From Flavobacterium aquicola (lineage in GTDB: Bacteria; Bacteroidota; Bacteroidia; Flavobacteriales; Flavobacteriaceae): a stretch of 64,000 nt of DNA. The stretch spans positions 1-64,000 of the forward strand of contig NZ_QUNI01000013.1 in NCBI RefSeq assembly GCF_003385115.1, read 5' to 3'. Position 1 is the first letter of the stretch. Each line of letters begins with the position of its first letter. A program made the translations under genes and the position numbers. The notes beneath the pieces were generated by a model, which did not search any database, was not told where the DNA came from, and saw nothing but the letters and a program-made list of their open reading frames with translations. Positions 1-9,307 of the stretch are shown piece by piece.

Positions 1-13
1 ATGATAATTCAAA

Positions 14-86
14 TTTCATTCTCGAATGAAAAAATGAGGGACTTTCAGTCCCTCGTAAAACAAACCTCTGCACTTTCAGTGCAGAG
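14..86. repeat. cluster of three short hairpin palindromes
   Basis: Three perfect palindromes lie in tandem: 14-31 (7-bp arms, 4-nt loop), 36-54 (8-bp arms) and 66-86 (9-bp arms). The second and third share the central core ACTTTCAGT with a TTC loop but have different outer arms. The broken helicase gene on the minus strand ends inside this cluster: its stop codon TGA lies in the second palindrome. The last residues of that ORF are therefore encoded by repeat DNA. I read them as inserted intergenic-type repeats; they could also act as a terminator, although no long T-run follows. Confidence 0.7.
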
Positions 87-1832
87 TGGTTTAGTGTTCT
101 TCATAGCGGAGTCAATAAGGACTTGTACTTTTTTTGATTCCCGCTCTTCACTTAGCTGTTCTAATAATGAACCAATTTTTTTATAAATGGAGATTTCTGT
201 TGTACAGGCTTCATTATATTTTACCTGATCATAAAGCCATAGATGGCTTTCGCCTAAAAGATGATTTTCGACGTATTGTCTTGGTAGTTTTAAACCACAT
301 TTTTCGATTTTTGCTAAAATATTTCCAGAAGTGTTCTTAGTAGATTTTAATGAAAATCTTATGTTTGCTTCGGCAGTTCCGTAGAGATATTCATATAAAG
401 CACAGCGGGAAGAGCGGAGGTTCACTCTTATCATATAGCCTGCAAGAGCTGTGGCCGAAGTAAATCTTTGGTTGATATAATTGACTTTTTCGTCTTCCTT
501 CTTTAAAAAATCAGGTATTCTTAGTACTTGTAAATAATGTATTCCTTTTAGCTGTTGTATTAACGTTAAGATCTGGTGGGCAATTTCTTTATCATTTTCG
601 TTTTCTCCAGTTGAGTAGGTTTCTGATAGGGTTTTAGGATATTTACACGTTTTACCATGTCTGTTTCGGTACTGTTCCGGCTCACGTTCTATCATCTTAT
701 TGAGTTCCCTTTTTGTACGCCTTACGATGAATTGGTTGATATATCCTTTGAGTTGCTCCAGATGTTTTTTGTCTATATTTTTCTTCCTGTTTTTTCTAAG
801 CTCGAGATAAGTAGTCAAATCATCATCACTCAAATTGTCAATGTCCAGCAGTTCTACTAAACGTAACAAATCATCAGCTTTTTTATTAATTGGTGTAGCG
901 GTAGAGAGGATTACATGGCTAGATCCTTTAGGTGCAATTGCTTGGCTTCTCTTTGAATTTGGATGAAGATAATTATGAGCTTCATCTATCACTAAGATGT
1001 CTGAAATCTCAATCATTTTCTGCAGGCTTTTTTGATTTTTATCATTACCAACACTTAACTTGCCCATAGATTCTATCTTATTATAAAGGCTGAAATGAGA
1101 TTGTTCTTTTTCCCAGTTTTCCATAACCTGCTTGGGACAGATGATTAATGCATTGGATCGGTCTTTCAATCCATTTTCCCATAACCAGTGAAAGAGGGTG
1201 TAGGCCAAGGCCGTTGCAAATTTTGTTTTGCCGCTTCCTGTCGGATCAGCTACTAGTACCCTTCCCTGATCTTGTATGATTTTCATGGCTCGTGCTATGC
1301 CCATTTTTTGTGATGGCCATAGGTTGTGGGTAATTAGTGCTTGGTATAATACTGGAAAATCTTTCATCCATTTGCTTTCCAATATTTCTGCAATGGCTCT
1401 TGCTAATGCTTCTTGCCAGGTTGCGTCTTTCAGCAGTTTTTTAAAAAGATCTATAAGACCTTGATTATAATCATTAGCAACTTCATAGTAATACTCCGCA
1501 ATACGTTTGATATCATCATATTGCTCATTTTCTATTTTAGAAAGGGTTGGTTGAATTCGAATGTTTGCTTCAGTTTGTATTCGCGTTCCAGATTTGCTGA
1601 AATTAGAGGAACCCAATATTGCGGCTGTATCGCCCACATAGATTTTTGCATGCAGCCTGTCTTTTACTTTAAAGTTGTATTTGCCTTCCTGTATCTTTTC
1701 AATGATATTTAGAATTGGCCCGCATAGTTTGATACTGACATTTTGTTTGACCCAGTAGTTTTTAATCAGTTGAATTCCTCGAGGCTCTGCCTCGGGGTTG
1801 AAGAGGAAAGTTTGAAAACCTAAGGTTTTCAT
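45..1832 (-). pseudogene. PLD-nuclease/DEAH helicase, C-terminal fragment of a split gene
   Basis: This 595-residue ORF continues the reading frame of the small ORF just upstream (1845-2186). The two are separated by one in-frame TAA and four codons. Residues 61-77 hold a phospholipase-D-type HKD motif (H61, K63, D68, then GSSN). From about residue 195 there is a helicase ATPase lobe: Walker A PTGSGKT, Walker B DEAH near 282 and motif III STATPI near 308. I see no second-lobe arginine-finger motif (QxxGRxxR), and the C-terminus LCTESAEVCFTRD is encoded by hairpin repeats. The protein is therefore probably truncated at both ends. Family members act as DNA- or RNA-directed nuclease-helicases, often in defence islands. 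It is the last gene of the operon that starts with sbcD. Confidence 0.7.
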
Positions 1833-1892
1833 AAAACTAAAAATTTACTCTCTTCCGCTTGATACCTCGACGGCTCTGCCTCGGGGTAATTC
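1773..1892. repeat. palindromic repeat element inserted in the helicase gene
   Basis: Two direct copies of a GC-rich palindrome (core CGAGGC-AGA-GCCTCG) lie at about 1777-1797 and 1865-1886. Between them are about 65 bp of AT-rich DNA with its own palindrome around 1814-1830. The second GC copy carries one extra base. The unit interrupts the PLD domain of the helicase gene between LPTE and IKNYW and supplies the in-frame TAA. AATTC occurs at both edges (1773-1777, 1888-1892) and could be a target duplication. Removing exactly that interval (115 bp) would not restore the frame, so the true boundaries are uncertain. Confidence 0.6.
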
Positions 1893-2186
1893 ATTTTCAG
1901 TAGGCAAAGAGTAGTGAGGAAGCCTTTTTCCAACACGTTCATCAGGATCAAAGCCAATTACAATACGGAGTGTTTGTAATTGGGGGTAATCCTTAGTGCC
2001 AAAAACATCAATCAAATTGGAAAGGGATGTAAAACCAGTAAGTATGATATAGTCTTCCGTATTTTGAATATCGTTTAGCAAAATATCACTGACTGTTCGT
2101 GCCTGTTCTCTCAAATTCAAAGGAAACTTCGCCTGATCTGGAAGATCAAGCGTATAGTTGAAATCGAAGAGATTTGGTTTAGACAT
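1845..2186 (-). pseudogene. PLD-domain N-terminal fragment of the split helicase
   Basis: These 113 residues form the N-terminal part of the PLD domain whose remainder is encoded at 45-1832 in the same frame. Residues 1 to about 98 look like normal protein. The last stretch (PRGRAVEVSSGRE) is the translation of a palindromic repeat that then gives a stop. The start ATG lies 33 bases after the stop of the PD-(D/E)XK gene, consistent with one transcript. Unless the stop is read through or the downstream ATG at 1832 is used, no intact PLD-helicase can be made. Confidence 0.65.
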
Positions 2187-2219
2187 GATCAGCTATTTTT
2201 TATAAACCATTGAATTAGT

Positions 2220-3290
2220 TTACCCATTTTCGTTATTTCTAATTTGTTCCAACCATTCTCTATCTATATTGATTATAGAGAATGGAATTTCTAGATTGTT
2301 TTGTTGGTTAAATACAAATATTCTTGAGAAAAACTCTTGTTTAATGTTAAGCGCTGCGTTCTTATCGAGATTGTAGGTTTTCCAGTGATTGAAAATTCGT
2401 TTAGGAACGTAAAAATCAAAATCAGATCGTTGAACTCTATTTCTACTATTATAGATTGTAAGTGTCCAAACATCTGGTCTATCGCTTGACCAATGGATTT
2501 CAGCTTTCAAAGTAGCAAACCCATTCAGATGATTGAGTATATTGTCTTCTGATTGTGCAAATAAAAATACTATATCGCCTGTTTCAAGAAGGCCTACATA
2601 AGAATATCTAATAGTTTCATTAGCTTCAGTAACTATATTTCCTAAAATATTGTTCGATCTAAGAAAATCCCTAGTTTTTCTATATGTTTCATTATGGAAG
2701 TTGCCTTTTCGGTCTTTAAAAAAATCATAAAGATTTTGTACATCTTCGGGATTAAAACTATTAATTAATGTTTGATCGATACTATTAAAAGCATTAATTG
2801 TGTGAGAACTTAGAAACCAACTTAATGACAATAGAGGGATTTTATTATTGGTTGCATATTCGACAGATGGTTTGCTAAATTCATTAACGGATGCAACACC
2901 TACTTGATATAAAAATCGAGTCCTAGTATCTATAGCATAAGTAGCTCGTCTGTTATTTTGTCGTTTACGAAGAGAGTCTCTTGTCACAATTTCGAATTCA
3001 TTTATATCATTTCGTAATCCTAAAGCATTACGTACTATTGGGAGGCTAGTAGTACTACCATATGCCTTACATTCAAATAATAATTGCGATGGGTAGGCAA
3101 AAGGCATCTGTATTGGTGGGTTCATAATAATGTCGGCATCATGAGCTGCGCCTCTGCCATTGATAAAAAACAGTCCACCTCGTTCAAAGGAGAAAAGATT
3201 GTCGGCTTTGACATTCGTAAAGCCACAACTCTTTAATAATTGACGAACAATATATTCGAGAAGTGCTCCCTTTAAATTTCCTGCTTTCAT
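2220..3290 (-). CDS. PD-(D/E)XK nuclease-like protein of unknown family
   Basis: The first 80 residues fit the restriction-endonuclease-like fold: E12 in an N-terminal helix (KGALLEYIVRQLL), D51/D53 in AAHDADIIM, and E73-x-K75 in LLFECKAYG. The last two form the D...ExK metal site. The remaining 275 residues show no motif I recognise. The gene starts 18 bases after the AAA_13 ATPase gene and precedes the PLD-helicase, so all three are probably cotranscribed. The likely role is DNA cleavage in a defence or repair complex with the neighbouring ATPase. The fold is inferred from the motif pattern only; the specific family is unknown. Confidence 0.6.
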   Translation of the reverse strand: MKAGNLKGALLEYIVRQLLKSCGFTNVKADNLFSFERGGLFFINGRGAAHDADIIMNPPIQMPFAYPSQLLFECKAYGSTTSLPIVRNALGLRNDINEFEIVTRDSLRKRQNNRRATYAIDTRTRFLYQVGVASVNEFSKPSVEYATNNKIPLLSLSWFLSSHTINAFNSIDQTLINSFNPEDVQNLYDFFKDRKGNFHNETYRKTRDFLRSNNILGNIVTEANETIRYSYVGLLETGDIVFLFAQSEDNILNHLNGFATLKAEIHWSSDRPDVWTLTIYNSRNRVQRSDFDFYVPKRIFNHWKTYNLDKNAALNIKQEFFSRIFVFNQQNNLEIPFSIINIDREWLEQIRNNENG

Positions 3291-3308
3291 TTTTAGATAA
3301 AATTATAG

Positions 3309-5537
3309 TTAAGCTACAATTGCTAGCTCGCCTTCTTGTTCTCGATACATCATTTTATAGTGTTCTTCATGTCCCATTTTGACAAAAATTTGTTTAAATA
3401 CATCAAGGTATTTTTCGAGTATTGTTTCCTGTTGTTCTATGTACAAATCGTCAGGTAATCCGTGAGAACCATCATTTATCCAGCAAACTAACGAACGGCA
3501 TATTTCCTGTTCCTGATGATTGTCAAAACTTTTAATGAGATCATCGTCAGCATACTTTCCTAAAATCTTGAAATAATTTTCTATAATTCTTCTCATTGTA
3601 TTTTGAATTGTGATACCTGAGTTTTGTTGGGTATTTTTTAATTCCTTCCAAAGTAATTCATACGAGCTTTGGATTGGGTTTTCCATTTCGTAAGACTGAA
3701 GACTAGATAAGTTATTGTTTTTTCGTACAATCCAAAAATTTGTATCACCATTTTTTGGTGTTCTTCCATCTACAAAGGATACTTCTTTATGAAAATACAC
3801 ATTGTGAGTTAGTAAAATCATTTGCTTTATACTGCCCAAATCTTTTTTAATAGATTTAACTATTTCTTTAATTAAGGAACTCACTACAAAAAGTACGTTA
3901 CTATCTAGACTTGAAATAGGGTCATCTATAACTAGAATTCGTTCTTCAGTTATATTGTCTTCTTGAGTGCTACCTTTTGCTAACTGTAAATAGTAAAGAA
4001 ATGTGATAAAAGTTTCTTCTCCTTCGCTTAGTGTAGATTCAGCTGTAGTGCCATCCTGCCTTAGAATTTGATATTGATTGGGTTCAGTTTGAGAAGGAAC
4101 TATTTCGAAATTTAAAAAACCGTAAGATTTTAGTATTCGATTAATTTCATCAACAGAAGGTTGTACACTAGTGACATTTTTATTAGCCTCTCTTATTTTT
4201 TTATTTAGTTCTGTATATTTTTCCTTAAGATCCTGATGCTGTTTTTTTATTGCATCAATGCCTTTTGATAATCCTTGTTGTTTTTTTACGAATGTTTCTA
4301 TCGTGCCGTGATGTCCCTCTATTAAATATTTCCAAATAGCATTAATTAAATTGTTTCTTTGATTTGTATAATCGGCAACTATATCATTATGTGATTTTAT
4401 ATCACTGTTGCAGTTACTGATTGTTTCTTGAATATTTTCTAATTGTTTTCTGGTTGAAGTTAACGTGATACTTCTACTAGGTTCTTTAGCTTTATTATTT
4501 AATAATTCTTTATTAGCTGCTAGTTGACTTATCAACGTTTTTAATAACGGCGAAAACAATTCTATATTAAGCTTGGTATCAGTTTTTTCTTTTTCTTGAG
4601 TTTCTATTTGCTCTAAAAGATTTTTTATGTTTTCTGAAATTCTATTGTATTCTGTAGATAAATCTTTTAACTTAACAATATCTTTTATAAATGTTTCATC
4701 AAAATAATCATCTAACTGTTTTTTGAAATTTTCGGTAATTGTTTTTTGTTGACAGAAAGGGCATGTGTCATTTTCAATTATATAATTCTTCCCTTCATTT
4801 ACCCAATCATTTAAATTAAGTTTTTGAATTAAACCAGCAATCTCTACATCTGCTTTACCAATAATTTTTTTATTCCATATTTTATCGGTTTCTATTTCTA
4901 ACAATTTTTCAAAATCGATAGAAGAGATGATGGATAATGCTATGGGCGTTTTTCCAAATATAGTTTGTGCCTTCTCTTTTAAATCTTCAATTGTTTGCAA
5001 TGAATCTTTATTGTTGTCATACTCATATAATATCTTATCCTTAAATGTTTCTTTTTTTATAAATCCTCTAAATGCATCTTTGAAATCATCTTCATTTTCT
5101 TTGTAAACATCTGTCCATACAATTTCTTTGAATTCATTATCTTCTTGTTGCTTTGTTTGCTCTTGTTTATCTAGGCTAGCTTTCTTTTCAATGCCTTTTG
5201 TCTTGAGTTCAGCCAAATCTTTTTGCATTTTCTCAATTTTTTCTATTTCTTCTTTCGTCGCTTCCCCAAGCGTGAATACTCCATCTATTTTTCCTTTTCC
5301 GAAATTTCTGTCACGAAAATCCTTGTTATAAACAAGAGTATTTACAGTTAATCCTCCTTTCCATTCAAGATTGCATGTTGCATAAATAGAATTTGAACTA
5401 TTGTGTATATATTTAGATAGTGTTGTTTTTCCAGATCCATTCGCGCCATATATGAAGTTAATCTTTTTAAGATTATTCATTTTTATTCCTACAGAATCAT
5501 AAGTTGCGATATCCTTAATAATTATTGATTCTAACAT
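3309..5537 (-). CDS. AAA_13-type ATPase with coiled coil and zinc-hook-like CPFC
   Basis: This 742-residue protein has the SMC/Rad50-like layout. Walker A GANGSGKTT lies at 31-39. A long charged coiled coil is broken by CPFC near residue 258, a zinc-hook-type motif. The ABC signature is LSEGEE, followed by Walker B RILVIDDPISSLD near 535 and an H-loop LLTHN. The segments VYNKDFRDRNF and INDGSHG are typical of the AAA_13 family, which includes the anticodon nuclease PrrC and its zinc-hook relative RloC. I could not confirm a PrrC-type nuclease triad in the C-terminus. It lies 34 bases after sbcC and 18 bases before the nuclease-like gene, so a sensor ATPase for that partner is plausible. Confidence 0.7.
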   Translation of the reverse strand: MLESIIIKDIATYDSVGIKMNNLKKINFIYGANGSGKTTLSKYIHNSSNSIYATCNLEWKGGLTVNTLVYNKDFRDRNFGKGKIDGVFTLGEATKEEIEKIEKMQKDLAELKTKGIEKKASLDKQEQTKQQEDNEFKEIVWTDVYKENEDDFKDAFRGFIKKETFKDKILYEYDNNKDSLQTIEDLKEKAQTIFGKTPIALSIISSIDFEKLLEIETDKIWNKKIIGKADVEIAGLIQKLNLNDWVNEGKNYIIENDTCPFCQQKTITENFKKQLDDYFDETFIKDIVKLKDLSTEYNRISENIKNLLEQIETQEKEKTDTKLNIELFSPLLKTLISQLAANKELLNNKAKEPSRSITLTSTRKQLENIQETISNCNSDIKSHNDIVADYTNQRNNLINAIWKYLIEGHHGTIETFVKKQQGLSKGIDAIKKQHQDLKEKYTELNKKIREANKNVTSVQPSVDEINRILKSYGFLNFEIVPSQTEPNQYQILRQDGTTAESTLSEGEETFITFLYYLQLAKGSTQEDNITEERILVIDDPISSLDSNVLFVVSSLIKEIVKSIKKDLGSIKQMILLTHNVYFHKEVSFVDGRTPKNGDTNFWIVRKNNNLSSLQSYEMENPIQSSYELLWKELKNTQQNSGITIQNTMRRIIENYFKILGKYADDDLIKSFDNHQEQEICRSLVCWINDGSHGLPDDLYIEQQETILEKYLDVFKQIFVKMGHEEHYKMMYREQEGELAIVA

Positions 5538-5571
5538 AATTCGTTATTTTATGTTGTAATTTACTTTATAA

Positions 5572-8500
5572 TTAATACCCAATCACCTCCACCTTACTTT
5601 TTCCACTTTGTTGTTTGCTTACCTTAATCTGCACAGGAATCCTTTCCGTCATTTCTTGTACGTGGGAGATGACGCCCACTTTTCGACCCTGATTGTGCAG
5701 TCTTTCCAAAGCATCCATGGCAATGTTGAGTGTTGTAGGATCGAGGGAGCCAAAACCTTCATCAATGAATAAAGATTCCACTTTCATACGACTGGATGAT
5801 AAAGAGGCAAGACCCAAGGCTAAGGCAAGGGATACCAAAAATGATTCGCCACCTGAAAGTGAGTAAACGGTTCGCACTTCATCGCCCATGTCTTGATCTA
5901 CCACCTGAAGACTAAGCGATGAAGGAATACGTTCCATTTTGTATCGGCTGGTGAGTGCTTGGAGGTGGATGTTAGCATATCCTAATAATACATCAAGTGT
6001 GTATTCCTGTGCAACTTGACGGAATTTTTTACCGTCGGCAGAGCCTATTATTTCGTTGAGTTTGCTCCAGTTTTCTGTAATGGCAGTTTGTGTCGTTATA
6101 CTTTTCAGCAGGTCGCCAATTTTGTTTTTATTAGATTCATCTTGTTGCAGGCGGAAGTTATTTTCCCCTTTTTTATGTTTTTTTTCTTCTGCTTCTGATT
6201 TTGCAATAGTTTTCAGGTTGGTAAGTTCTTCGAGTGGTCGATCAGATGTACCATTTTGTTTATGATTATCGAAAGCTTGTTTTCGTTCTGTAAGAATGCT
6301 ACTGGCTTTGGTCACTTCTTCATCAATAGTTTGCAATGTAGCTCGTTCTGTAGTGATCCAATCGCTGTTTAACGTTAATAACTCTTGGAGTGTTTCAATA
6401 CTTAGAGATTGATCGTTTTTTTGATTATAATCATTAAGCCAATCCTGTATTTTTTGTAATACTTTTTGGGTTTCGGTTTCCAAAGCTATTAATGTGGCGG
6501 TTAGTTCATCTTTTTGGGTGTGGGCTTTGGTGCTGTCAATAGTAAGTTGCTGCTGGGTTGTTTTTAGTTGTTCAAGTTGTTGCTGTGCATCGGTTTGAGC
6601 CTGTTTTAGTTGTATTTCAGTTTCTTCAGCAGATTGTCCTGCAAATAAGGCATTGCGTTGTTGGGCCAGATCCAGATGGATGTTATGTTGCACAAGATGG
6701 GCCTCCGTTTTTTTGCTCATCTCTAATGCAAGGCTTTTAGTTTGATTTTCCAGTTCTTTTAATGTGGCTTCGAGTACTGCTTTTTGGCGTGTGTGTTGCT
6801 CTAGTTTTTCCGTGTTTTCTTTCCAGTTGCGGGCAAACACATCTATGCTTTCAACGAAAGCTACAGGAGCAGACTTCCAGTTTTCCATCCAGTCAGAGGC
6901 AGTAAAATAGGGAGAGAGGAGCTGTTCTACGCCGCTAAGATCAATTTTGGCTTTGTCTCGTTCTTTTGTATTACTTCTTTGCTGTTCGTTATAAACAGAC
7001 AGCTTGCTTTGGATTTCTTGTATTTGGTTGGCGAAGCCATCTGTATTTTCCTTTAATTCGTCTATTTTGGTTTTGGTTGCTTCCAGTTGTTGCTTTTTGT
7101 CTGTATAGACTTGTATTTGCACCAATAGATCGGCTTGTTTTGTTTTTAGGACTTGTAATTTTTCTTCAATCCAGTCTGCTTTTTTTGCATCGGTTATGGC
7201 TTGACTTTGTTGAGCACTATCGAATTGTTCCCAAGCTTGCTTTTTGGTTTCTAATTCCGATTGCCTTGTTTGAATATCTTCGTTACGGCGTTGGATGTTT
7301 TGCTGTAGTGTACTCCCTTCCTGTTCCAATACATTGTGCTTGCTGTGGCTGGCCAAATAACTTTGTTCTTTTTCCAGATAGGATTTTTCCAGTTGTGTCA
7401 AAACATTTTCCAATTGCGGATTATGCGCCACATAAGGGTGAATGGTGCTGCCACATACAGGGCATGGCTCGTCGTCAATCAAAGCTTCCCTGAGTGTTTC
7501 CACATTTTCGGCCGATGCCAGGCGGACTTGTTGCAAGAGTTGGTAAGCCGTGTCTTTTTGAGCCTTTTCAATAGGCAGTTGTTGGGTTAGTTTTTGTAAT
7601 GTTTCCTGTTTTGTTTGATAATCGGATTGATCTTGTAATTGCTTCTGGTTTAAAATTTCTAATTCTTTTAGTGCATTATGGAAAAGTTGCCAGTGGGCTT
7701 GTGCTTTTATAGTGTTTTCTACTTGTCGGTCTGTTTCGGTTTTGTCGAGGTTTAAGGCTTCAATAGGGGTTAAAAGTAGCTCTTTGGACTGAGTGTCGTA
7801 GCTTTTCTTTAAATTTCCCAAGCCTTGTAGTTGCTGATTCCAATGGTTTTTAAAAGTTTTCTTTTGAGCTTCGTCTGTTTGGATTTTGTCTTGTAATTGA
7901 GTCAGATTTGTAGCGGAGGTTCGCAGGATTTCCAAAAGTTTTTGAGCATCCTGCAGTTTGGAAAGGATGAGGTTTTTATTTTCGGCAATCGGGCTGCGGT
8001 CTGTGTTCTCAGTTTTCCAGTCGGTAACAGCTTTTATTTGGGTAGCAAGATTGGTAAATTCTTCTTGCTTAGCAGTTAATACTGCTTGGTGTTTGTTGTT
8101 AGCTTCAGTAACATTTTCAGCTTCTTCCTTGCATTTTTCTACTTGTTCTTTTTTCTCAGCTAAAAAGATGTCTAGTTTCCTTGCCTGTTCTAAGAGAGGC
8201 AATGCATCGGTAAGGGCTTTGTTTTTTTCTGAAAGACGGTTTTCTGCCAATTCAAGCTGTTTTTCAAGGCTTTCTTTTTGCTCCTGCAGTTTGACGATGG
8301 TCGCTTTTAGTGCTGTAAAGGCTATTGTTTTTTCGGCATGTTGCTGCTGTGTATGTTTAAGGGCATCCGCCCAGCTTCTAGTTTGCTGTGCTTGTTCCAC
8401 CATGAGCAGTTTTTGCCTTCGTGGTGCGGCCAATGTTTTAGTCTCGTTTGTAAGCTGTAATGTTAGTTGGGCTTCCTCTTGGTTGGTTTCCAGTTTGGTA

Positions 8501-9306
8501 AACTGTTCATGCCAGCTAATTTCTTTAGTTAGTTTTTCGATGTTTTTTTCCAGACTTTTGATCTGGTTTTCCAGCGTGTCTTGTTCATCTGAAAGGGCTT
8601 TTAGTTCATCTTCAGTCAAGGTAATAATTCCTTCTTTACGAAGATTGAGGTCGCGTAGTAGCACTTCCTCCACTTTGTATTTTTCGTAAATCTTTTTAGA
8701 GATTTCGGAATAGATGTGCGTTCCAGTAAGCTTTTCGAGTAACGAGGATTTTTCGTCTCTATTGGCTTTCATAAATGCGGTGAAATCACCTTGCGCCAAT
8801 AATACAGATCTGGTAAATTGTTCAAAATTTAGGCCGACAAGGCGTGCTATTTCATTTAGGGTTTCCTGTTTTCTGCCTGGGATTTCTATATTAGAACTGA
8901 TGTTTTTTAGTGTGACCGAATCAGATTGAATACTTCCTTCAGCTTTATTTCTTGCACGTCTGACATTCCAGTTCGCACGGTAGTGTTGCCCATCTATGCC
9001 CACAAAATCGACCTCGGCAAATCCGTCAGCTGTCCCGTCTCGTAGGATACTGCGAACATCTCCCTGGCTGAGCGTGCTGCCTTGCACATCTTTGATTTCT
9101 ATTCCAATTTCTTTTGCTTGTAGGTATCGGGGTGTTTTGCCGTATAAAGCAAGACAGAGTGCATCTAATATAGTAGATTTGCCTGCACCAGTGGAGCCGG
9201 TAATAGCAAATATTCCCGCCGTGGATAGCGGCTCGGCTGTAAAATCGATTTCGGTGTTTCCTTCTAATGAAGCCAGATTTTTGATGCGTATAGCTAGTAT
9301 CTTCAT
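5572..9306 (-). CDS. sbcC: exonuclease subunit SbcC
   Basis: SbcC is the ATPase subunit of the SbcCD (Rad50/Mre11-type) nuclease, which opens DNA hairpins and trims double-strand ends. The 1244 residues show Walker A GSTGAGKST at 37-45 and long Gln/Lys/Glu-rich coiled coils. A zinc hook CPVCGS lies near residue 615. The C-terminal lobe carries signature LSGGES, Walker B LFIDEGFGSLD and the switch GVISHV. Length and order match the family. The start lies one base after the sbcD stop, so translation is probably coupled. Downstream it runs into the AAA_13 gene. Long antisense ORFs here are shadows of the biased coiled-coil codons. Confidence 0.95.
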   Translation of the reverse strand: MKILAIRIKNLASLEGNTEIDFTAEPLSTAGIFAITGSTGAGKSTILDALCLALYGKTPRYLQAKEIGIEIKDVQGSTLSQGDVRSILRDGTADGFAEVDFVGIDGQHYRANWNVRRARNKAEGSIQSDSVTLKNISSNIEIPGRKQETLNEIARLVGLNFEQFTRSVLLAQGDFTAFMKANRDEKSSLLEKLTGTHIYSEISKKIYEKYKVEEVLLRDLNLRKEGIITLTEDELKALSDEQDTLENQIKSLEKNIEKLTKEISWHEQFTKLETNQEEAQLTLQLTNETKTLAAPRRQKLLMVEQAQQTRSWADALKHTQQQHAEKTIAFTALKATIVKLQEQKESLEKQLELAENRLSEKNKALTDALPLLEQARKLDIFLAEKKEQVEKCKEEAENVTEANNKHQAVLTAKQEEFTNLATQIKAVTDWKTENTDRSPIAENKNLILSKLQDAQKLLEILRTSATNLTQLQDKIQTDEAQKKTFKNHWNQQLQGLGNLKKSYDTQSKELLLTPIEALNLDKTETDRQVENTIKAQAHWQLFHNALKELEILNQKQLQDQSDYQTKQETLQKLTQQLPIEKAQKDTAYQLLQQVRLASAENVETLREALIDDEPCPVCGSTIHPYVAHNPQLENVLTQLEKSYLEKEQSYLASHSKHNVLEQEGSTLQQNIQRRNEDIQTRQSELETKKQAWEQFDSAQQSQAITDAKKADWIEEKLQVLKTKQADLLVQIQVYTDKKQQLEATKTKIDELKENTDGFANQIQEIQSKLSVYNEQQRSNTKERDKAKIDLSGVEQLLSPYFTASDWMENWKSAPVAFVESIDVFARNWKENTEKLEQHTRQKAVLEATLKELENQTKSLALEMSKKTEAHLVQHNIHLDLAQQRNALFAGQSAEETEIQLKQAQTDAQQQLEQLKTTQQQLTIDSTKAHTQKDELTATLIALETETQKVLQKIQDWLNDYNQKNDQSLSIETLQELLTLNSDWITTERATLQTIDEEVTKASSILTERKQAFDNHKQNGTSDRPLEELTNLKTIAKSEAEEKKHKKGENNFRLQQDESNKNKIGDLLKSITTQTAITENWSKLNEIIGSADGKKFRQVAQEYTLDVLLGYANIHLQALTSRYKMERIPSSLSLQVVDQDMGDEVRTVYSLSGGESFLVSLALALGLASLSSSRMKVESLFIDEGFGSLDPTTLNIAMDALERLHNQGRKVGVISHVQEMTERIPVQIKVSKQQSGKSKVEVIGY

Positions 9307-9307
9307 T

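Noticed and set aside
3309..5537. AAA_13 protein called an anticodon nuclease (RloC)
   Set aside because: Hook and ATPase fit, but I cannot see the PrrC-type nuclease triad with certainty, so only the ATPase family is claimed.
6966..7493. 175-residue plus-strand ORF inside sbcC
   Set aside because: Same cause: antisense to a long real gene with hydrophobic shadow composition. It is not a membrane protein.
7958..8689. 243-residue plus-strand ORF inside sbcC
   Set aside because: It lies antisense to the SbcC coiled coil and is Ser/Cys-rich, as expected from codons of Lys/Glu/Gln read backwards. No start context or domain.
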